From the NCBI GenBank assembly GCA_011051425.1, contig DRLF01000363.1, positions 1-9,805 of the forward strand: 9,805 nucleotides of DNA, read 5' to 3'. The stretch is from Thiolapillus brandeum. GTDB taxonomy: Bacteria; Pseudomonadota; Gammaproteobacteria; Chromatiales; Chromatiaceae. Within the stretch, counting starts at the first letter, position 1. The number at the start of each line of letters is the position of its first letter. A program made the position numbers and the translations under genes. The notes below the pieces were generated by a model that was given only the letters and a program-made list of their open reading frames with translations, made no database searches and had not been told where the DNA came from. Below are positions 6,091-9,805 of the stretch, piece after piece.

Positions 6091-6459
6091 CTACAGGATC
6101 AGGGCGGCGAGCACCCGCCGGTCTTCTGCCAGCAGGATGTTGTAGGTCCTGCAGGCAGCATGGGTGGGCATGATCTCGTAACCGATGCCCGCCTGCATGA
6201 GCGGAATGAACAGGGAAGGGTGGGGAAACAGCTGGTTTGCGCCGCTGCCCAGCAGGATGACATCCGGCTGGTGACTGGCCAGCAGCGCAATGTTTTCCGC
6301 CGACAGGTCCTCGAGGCTTTCCAGTTCCCAGGGGTCGAGAAGTCTGTCCGGCATGAGCAGCAGGTTGTGCCGGAATTCGGTGTTACCCACGCGGATTCTG
6401 CCTTCCTCATAGGCTTCGATGAGGTATCTGCTGTCGATCTGGTCCTGGGCGAATTTCAT
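6091..6459 (-). CDS. Mth938-domain (Xcc1710-like, DUF498) protein
   Basis: This small soluble protein of 122 residues belongs to the Mth938/DUF498 family (the family of human NDUFAF3 and of Xcc1710). Landmarks are the start MKFAQD, the [22 protein letters not shown] strand region (residues 17-38), [19 protein letters not shown] at 65-83, the GIGYEIMPT turn at 91-99, and the conserved end [21 protein letters not shown] at 101-121. The bacterial biochemical role is not established; the mitochondrial relative helps assemble respiratory complex I. The ATG at 6459 is chosen because homologues begin MKF(S/A)QD and end near 125 residues. The frame extends 41 codons upstream to 6582, but those codons cover the promoter region shared with alaC. 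No Shine-Dalgarno sequence is visible before the ATG; a TATGAT box lies only six bases upstream, so the message may be leaderless. Confidence 0.9.
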   Translation of the reverse strand: MKFAQDQIDSRYLIEAYEEGRIRVGNTEFRHNLLLMPDRLLDPWELESLEDLSAENIALLASHQPDVILLGSGANQLFPHPSLFIPLMQAGIGYEIMPTHAACRTYNILLAEDRRVLAALIL

Positions 6460-6465
6460 GGCGCA

Positions 6466-6471
6466 ATCATA
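6466..6471 (-). promoter_or_regulatory. Candidate -10 box (TATGAT) for the Mth938-like gene
   Basis: On the minus strand TATGAT ends six bases before the ATG at 6459. If used, transcription would begin at or next to the start codon, giving a leaderless mRNA, which fits the absence of a Shine-Dalgarno sequence. No good -35 hexamer is seen at 16-18 bases. Confidence 0.35.
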
Positions 6472-6533
6472 CCGCAAGAATGGGCCGCGAGCAGTCCTGC
6501 AAACCATGACTGGGCTGTGGCAGCAAGCGCCAA

Positions 6534-6562
6534 TTGAATTTTCCCCCTTGCTCATGTACTTT
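6534..6562 (+). promoter_or_regulatory. Candidate promoter for alaC
   Basis: TTGAAT (6534-6539, four of six matches to TTGACA) is followed after 17 bases by TACTTT (6557-6562, three of six matches to TATAAT). Transcription would start near 6569, leaving about 33 bases before the GTG start. The match is weak, but the position is reasonable in the 142-base divergent gap between the Mth938-like gene and alaC, where nothing else stands out. Confidence 0.3.
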
Positions 6563-6601
6563 ACTCGTTTGCCTGATTGCATATCTCACCAGAGGTTTCA
6601 C

Positions 6602-7807
6602 GTGTCCAGTCCTGAAATGGAAGAATTTCGCCGCATCAAGCGGTTGCCGCCCTATGTCTTCGCCATCGTCAATGAGCTGAAGGCGGAAGCGCGGGCGCGG
6701 GGCGAGGACATCATCGATTTCGGCATGGGTAATCCGGATCAGGCGACGCCACAGCATATTGTGGACAAGTTATGCGAGGCCGCCCAGCGCAAGGACACGC
6801 ACCGTTATTCCATGTCCAAGGGTATTCCGCGCCTGCGCCGGGCCATCTGCAACTGGTACAGGGACCGCTATGAGGTGGATCTCGATCCGGAAACCCAGGC
6901 CATCGTCACCATCGGTTCCAAGGAAGGCCTGGCTCACCTGGCGCTGGCCTGTGTGGGACCGGGAGATTCGGTGCTCGTGCCCAATCCGGCTTATCCCATC
7001 CATCCCTGGGGATTCGTGATCTCGGGCGCCGATGTACGCCATGTGCCGCTGATCGAGGGCATCGATTTTTTCGAGAAACTTGAAGAAGCCATCAAGGATT
7101 CCTGGCCCCGGCCCAAGATGCTGGTGATCAATTTTCCCGGCAATCCCACCAGTCAGTGCGTGGATCTGGATTTCTTCGAGAAGGTGGTGGATATTGCACG
7201 GGAACACAATATCTGGGTGATTCATGATCTCGCTTATGCCGACATCGTGTTCGACGGCTACAAGGCGCCATCCATCCTGCAGGTGCCGGGAGCGGAAGAA
7301 ATTGCCGTGGAATTCTTTTCCCTGTCCAAGAGCTACAATATGCCGGGCTGGCGTGTGGGCTTCATGTGCGGCAACAAGACCCTGGTGGCTGCGCTGGCGC
7401 GCATGAAATCCTACCTGGACTACGGCATGTTCACGCCGATACAGGTGGCGGCCATTGCCGCCCTGGAAGGTCCTCAGGAATGCGTGGCCGAGATCCGGGG
7501 CATGTACGAGTCCAGGCGCAATGTACTCTGTGACGGCCTGAACAATATCGGCTGGCACGTGGACAGGCCCAAGGCCACCATGTTTGTCTGGGCGCCGATT
7601 CCGGAAGCCTACAGAGACATGGGGTCCCTGGAGTTCTCCAAAAAAGTGCTGGTGGAGGCGAAAGTTGCCGTGTCGCCTGGCATTGGTTTTGGAGAATACG
7701 GTGATGGCCATGTGCGTTTTGGCCTGATAGAAAACGAACACCGCACCCGCCAGGCGGTGCGCGGTATCCGGGACATGTTCCGCAAGGACGGGCTGTTGCA
7801 GGACTGA
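6602..7807 (+). CDS. alaC: Alanine transaminase AlaC (glutamate-pyruvate aminotransferase)
   Basis: AlaC is a PLP-dependent class I/II aminotransferase that makes alanine from pyruvate with glutamate as donor. This 401-residue protein follows E. coli AlaC almost without gaps: [10 protein letters not shown] (11-20), [17 protein letters not shown] (34-50), [11 protein letters not shown] (106-116), NPAYPIH (128-134), FPGNPTSQ (178-185) and HDLAYADIV (208-216). The Schiff-base lysine is K243 in [15 protein letters not shown], with R251 for phosphate binding. The start is placed at GTG 6602, because AGAGG at 6591-6595 lies six bases upstream and the resulting N-terminus has the E. coli length. An ATG at 6617 is a weaker alternative, and the longer open frame back to 6419 overlaps the divergent gene. 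hom follows after 98 bases on the same strand. Confidence 0.95.
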   Translation: MSSPEMEEFRRIKRLPPYVFAIVNELKAEARARGEDIIDFGMGNPDQATPQHIVDKLCEAAQRKDTHRYSMSKGIPRLRRAICNWYRDRYEVDLDPETQAIVTIGSKEGLAHLALACVGPGDSVLVPNPAYPIHPWGFVISGADVRHVPLIEGIDFFEKLEEAIKDSWPRPKMLVINFPGNPTSQCVDLDFFEKVVDIAREHNIWVIHDLAYADIVFDGYKAPSILQVPGAEEIAVEFFSLSKSYNMPGWRVGFMCGNKTLVAALARMKSYLDYGMFTPIQVAAIAALEGPQECVAEIRGMYESRRNVLCDGLNNIGWHVDRPKATMFVWAPIPEAYRDMGSLEFSKKVLVEAKVAVSPGIGFGEYGDGHVRFGLIENEHRTRQAVRGIRDMFRKDGLLQD

Positions 7808-7857
7808 CGGGAAAAGCATCGCAGGCAACACTGACGTAAACATAAAGACAAGTACTG

Positions 7858-7880
7858 GACTCGGTTTCCTTGTTCGAGTC
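7858..7880 (+). other. Small hairpin in the alaC-hom spacer
   Basis: GACTCG (7858-7863) and CGAGTC (7875-7880) form a 6-bp stem, extended by a G-T pair, around a 9-base loop. It lies 25 bases before the hom start, and no T-tract follows, so it is not an intrinsic terminator. It could be chance or could affect translation of hom. Confidence 0.3.
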
Positions 7881-7905
7881 ATAGCTGATATTCAGGAGAA
7901 GTGGT

Positions 7906-9213
7906 TTGGAACCCGTAAAAGTAGGATTGTTGGGATTGGGCACCGTCGGTGGTGGCACCATGAATGTACTACATCGCAATGCAGCGGAAATCAGTCGTCG
8001 CGCCGGCCGTGACATCGTTGTCAGTCATGCCGCTGCCAGGGAATATGATCCGGAGAGTATCGACAGCCTCGAAGGCGTCACGGTATCCGACGATGCATTT
8101 GCCGTGGTTCGTGATCCGGCAGTGGATGTGGTGGTGGAACTCATCGGCGGCTACTCACCGGCCAAGGAACTGGTGCTCGAAGCCATTGCCAACGGCAAGC
8201 ATGTGGTCACGGCCAACAAGGCGCTGATTGCCCTCCACGGCAATGAAATCTTCAGCGCAGCCCAGGCAAAGGGCGTCACCGTGGCTTTCGAGGCGGCGGT
8301 GGCCGGTGGCATTCCCATCATCAAGGCCCTGCGAGAGGGCCTGGCGGCCAACCATATCGAATGGATTGCAGGCATCATCAATGGCACGGGAAATTTCATT
8401 CTCACGGAAATGCGTGACAAGGGCAGGGACTTTGCCGACGTGCTGAGGGAAGCCCAGGAACTGGGCTATGCGGAAGCCGATCCCACGTTTGATGTGGAGG
8501 GTATCGACGCCGCCCACAAGCTGACCATACTGGCTTCCCTGGCGTTCGGCATTCCTTTGCAGTTCGACAGATGCTACACGGAAGGTATCGGAAAGATAGA
8601 GTCCCAGGACGTGGAGTATGCCGAAGAACTGGGCTACCGCATCAAGCACCTGGGTGTCACCCGGCGCACGGAAGCAGGCGTGGAGCTGCGTGTGCATCCC
8701 ACGCTGATTCCCGAGCGCCGTCTCATTGCCAATGTGGACGGTGTCATGAACGCCGTGCTGGTGAAAGGCGATGCGGTGGGGCCGACGCTGTACTACGGTG
8801 CCGGCGCCGGTTCCTTGCCCACGGCTTCTGCCGTGGTGGCGGACATCATCGATATCGCCCGTGCGCTGACGGTGGATCCCGACAGCCGAGTGCCTCATCT
8901 GGCTTTCCAGCCCGATGAGCTTTCGGATCTTCCTGTGCTGGGGATGGATCAGGTGGAAACCGCGTTCTACCTGCGGCTCACGGTGGAAGACAAGCCTGGT
9001 GTGCTGGCCCGGGTGACGGGCATCCTGGGCGATTCCGGTATCAGCATCGAGGCGGTGAAACAGAAAGAACCCCTGGAAGGCGAAACCCAGGTGCCCCTGG
9101 TGCTCCTTACCCACCGGGTCCTCGAAGGCGACATGGACAAGGCTCTGGCAGCCATCGAGTCCATGGAGACAGTGAAGAGTGTTTCCCGCATCCGGGTGGA
9201 ATACCTGGACTGA
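7906..9213 (+). CDS. hom: Homoserine dehydrogenase with C-terminal ACT domain
   Basis: This enzyme reduces L-aspartate-4-semialdehyde to L-homoserine with NAD(P)H, the branch step to threonine and methionine. The 435-residue length is that of the monofunctional Hom type, without an aspartokinase domain. The nucleotide-binding loop GLGTVG is at 10-15. TANKALIALHG (102-112) and EAAVAGGIPIIK (129-140) follow. The catalytic signature YAEADPTFDVEGIDAAHK covers 188-205, with E190, D201 and K205 at the spacing of the known catalytic Glu, Asp and Lys. An ACT domain from about 352 to 430 (TVEDKPGVLARVTGILGDSG) probably mediates feedback control by threonine. The start is TTG 7906, because AGGAG at 7894-7898 lies seven bases upstream and GLLGLG is then at the usual distance from the N-terminus. 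thrC lies downstream. Confidence 0.96.
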   Translation: MEPVKVGLLGLGTVGGGTMNVLHRNAAEISRRAGRDIVVSHAAAREYDPESIDSLEGVTVSDDAFAVVRDPAVDVVVELIGGYSPAKELVLEAIANGKHVVTANKALIALHGNEIFSAAQAKGVTVAFEAAVAGGIPIIKALREGLAANHIEWIAGIINGTGNFILTEMRDKGRDFADVLREAQELGYAEADPTFDVEGIDAAHKLTILASLAFGIPLQFDRCYTEGIGKIESQDVEYAEELGYRIKHLGVTRRTEAGVELRVHPTLIPERRLIANVDGVMNAVLVKGDAVGPTLYYGAGAGSLPTASAVVADIIDIARALTVDPDSRVPHLAFQPDELSDLPVLGMDQVETAFYLRLTVEDKPGVLARVTGILGDSGISIEAVKQKEPLEGETQVPLVLLTHRVLEGDMDKALAAIESMETVKSVSRIRVEYLD

Positions 9214-9223
9214 GATCCCGCAG

Positions 9224-9254
9224 GGGCCGGAGCCACGAAAGGCGGCTGCGGCCC
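9224..9254 (+). other. GC-rich hairpin in the hom-thrC spacer
   Basis: GGGCCG (9224-9229) pairs with CGGCCC (9249-9254), then after one G-G mismatch AGCC (9231-9234) pairs with GGCT (9244-9247) around a 9-base loop. It starts 10 bases after the hom stop. No T-tract follows, so it does not look like an intrinsic terminator. A 3'-end stabiliser, pause site or partial attenuator are possible roles. Confidence 0.5.
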
Positions 9255-9283
9255 GCAGTTCCTCAATCGCAGCCCGAAACAGG

Positions 9284-9289
9284 TATAAT
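9284..9289 (+). promoter_or_regulatory. Candidate -10 box (TATAAT) for thrC
   Basis: A perfect TATAAT lies 33 bases before the thrC ATG and downstream of the GC-rich hairpin. The -35 region (around 9259-9266) is poor. If used, the leader would be about 27 bases, and thrC would have its own promoter besides read-through from hom. Confidence 0.4.
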
Positions 9290-9322
9290 CGGGAAAATTT
9301 CCTTTTCCTGTAACCGAATCCC

Positions 9323-9805
9323 ATGAAGTTTATCGAAACCCGGGGCAACGACGGCAGCAAGCCGGTCGCCGTGAGCTTTTCCCAGGCCATCCTCAGTCCT
9401 CTGTCCTCCTTCGGCGGCATCTATGCTCCCGAGCATATCCCACAACTGGCGCCGGACTTCCTGGCAAATCATCTGGACAAGGACTACAAGACTCTCGCGC
9501 GGGACATCCTGTCGGCCTTCGGCGTGGATCTCGAAGACGGTCTGGTGGAAGCGGCCCTGTCCACCTATGACGGTTTCGATGATCCGGAGAATCCTGTTCC
9601 CGTGGTGCAGATCGGCGAGCGGCTGCATGTCAGCGAGCTCTACCACGGGCCGACCCGGGCCTTCAAGGACATGGCCCTGCAGCCTTTTGGCGTGGTTCTG
9701 TCCGGCCTGGCCCAGGCGCGGGATGAACACTACCTGATCATGGCGGCCACCAGTGGCGATACCGGTCCCGCTGCCCTGGACACCTTCCGCAACAAGCCCA
9801 ACATC
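9323..9805 (+). CDS. thrC: Threonine synthase, 5' part (continues beyond window)
   Basis: Threonine synthase is a PLP enzyme that converts O-phospho-L-homoserine to L-threonine. The frame is open from the ATG at 9323 to the last base, giving 161 codons; the rest lies outside the window. The N-terminal domain begins MKFIETRG and contains FSQAILSPLSSFGGIYAPEH (residues 19-38), typical of the ThrC N-terminal region. The PLP lysine is K115 in GPTRAFKDMALQPFG, and the phosphate/PLP-binding loop SGDTGPAAL is at 144-152. The length of the N-terminal part suits the long gammaproteobacterial/yeast-type ThrC. No Shine-Dalgarno sequence is evident before the ATG, but the start fits homologues, which begin with an MK(F/Y) segment. 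It follows hom by 109 bases, completing the homoserine-to-threonine branch, except for homoserine kinase, which is not seen here. Confidence 0.95.
   Translation, partial: MKFIETRGNDGSKPVAVSFSQAILSPLSSFGGIYAPEHIPQLAPDFLANHLDKDYKTLARDILSAFGVDLEDGLVEAALSTYDGFDDPENPVPVVQIGERLHVSELYHGPTRAFKDMALQPFGVVLSGLAQARDEHYLIMAATSGDTGPAALDTFRNKPNI

Noticed and set aside
6770..7882. Minus-strand open frame of 370 codons opposite alaC
   Set aside because: It is antisense to a clear AlaC gene, with shadow-like composition and no recognisable domain.
8155..9420. Long minus-strand open frame of 421 codons opposite hom
   Set aside because: It lies exactly over a textbook homoserine dehydrogenase, is rich in His, Gln and Arg as expected for an antisense shadow of GC-rich coding DNA, and shows no family motif.
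1..9805. Search for defence, toxin-antitoxin, secretion or mobile-element gene clusters
   Set aside because: Every gene is either a recognised housekeeping family or a single unknown in ordinary context; no set of linked unknown genes forms a system.

Overview
The window reads as ordinary chromosome of a gammaproteobacterium with moderately high GC. The protein sequences of RadA, AlaC, the YfjD/CorB-type protein and the PilH-like regulator follow the enterobacterial and pseudomonad families closely. The order alaC-hom-thrC on one strand is, from memory, typical of Chromatiales and Xanthomonadales-type gammaproteobacteria. The exact genus cannot be read from the sequence. No phage, IS transposase, plasmid, CRISPR, tRNA or rRNA signal was seen.

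Layout. Positions 1-1212 hold the 3' part of radA (DNA repair/recombination ATPase; the N-terminal zinc finger lies before the window), overlapping by one base a small CvpA-family membrane protein gene (1212-1679). Positions 1680-1985 are non-coding and contain the most unusual object here: a ~159-bp imperfect palindrome (1691-1849) made of three concentric inverted-repeat segments, resembling a short palindromic or MITE-type repeat. Next comes a compact unit of bactofilin (1986-2450), a methyltransferase-fold protein of unknown role (2465-3088) and a PAT-type GNAT acetyltransferase (3089-3598). A PilH-like single-domain response regulator (3648-4127) follows and converges on a CorB/YfjD-type CNNM-CBS membrane protein on the minus strand (4148-5422). 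Divergent from that is an unrecognised four-helix membrane protein (5499-6083), which converges on a small Mth938/Xcc1710-like protein (6091-6459, minus). The rest is amino-acid metabolism on the plus strand: alaC (6602-7807), hom (7906-9213) and the 5' part of thrC (9323-9805 and beyond).

How the genes work together. hom and thrC are consecutive parts of threonine synthesis from aspartate semialdehyde. AlaC supplies alanine from pyruvate and is probably linked to them by read-through. The bactofilin, methyltransferase-like protein and acetyltransferase are spaced like one transcript, but a common function is not known. Start sites needed care: alaC (GTG), hom (TTG) and the CorB-type gene (TTG) all appear to use non-ATG codons, and longer in-frame versions of several genes are artefacts.

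I do not see an undescribed multi-gene system. The items most worth a second look are the 159-bp palindrome, the unknown methyltransferase-like gene beside the bactofilin, the unknown four-helix membrane protein, and the basic N-terminal tail on the response regulator.
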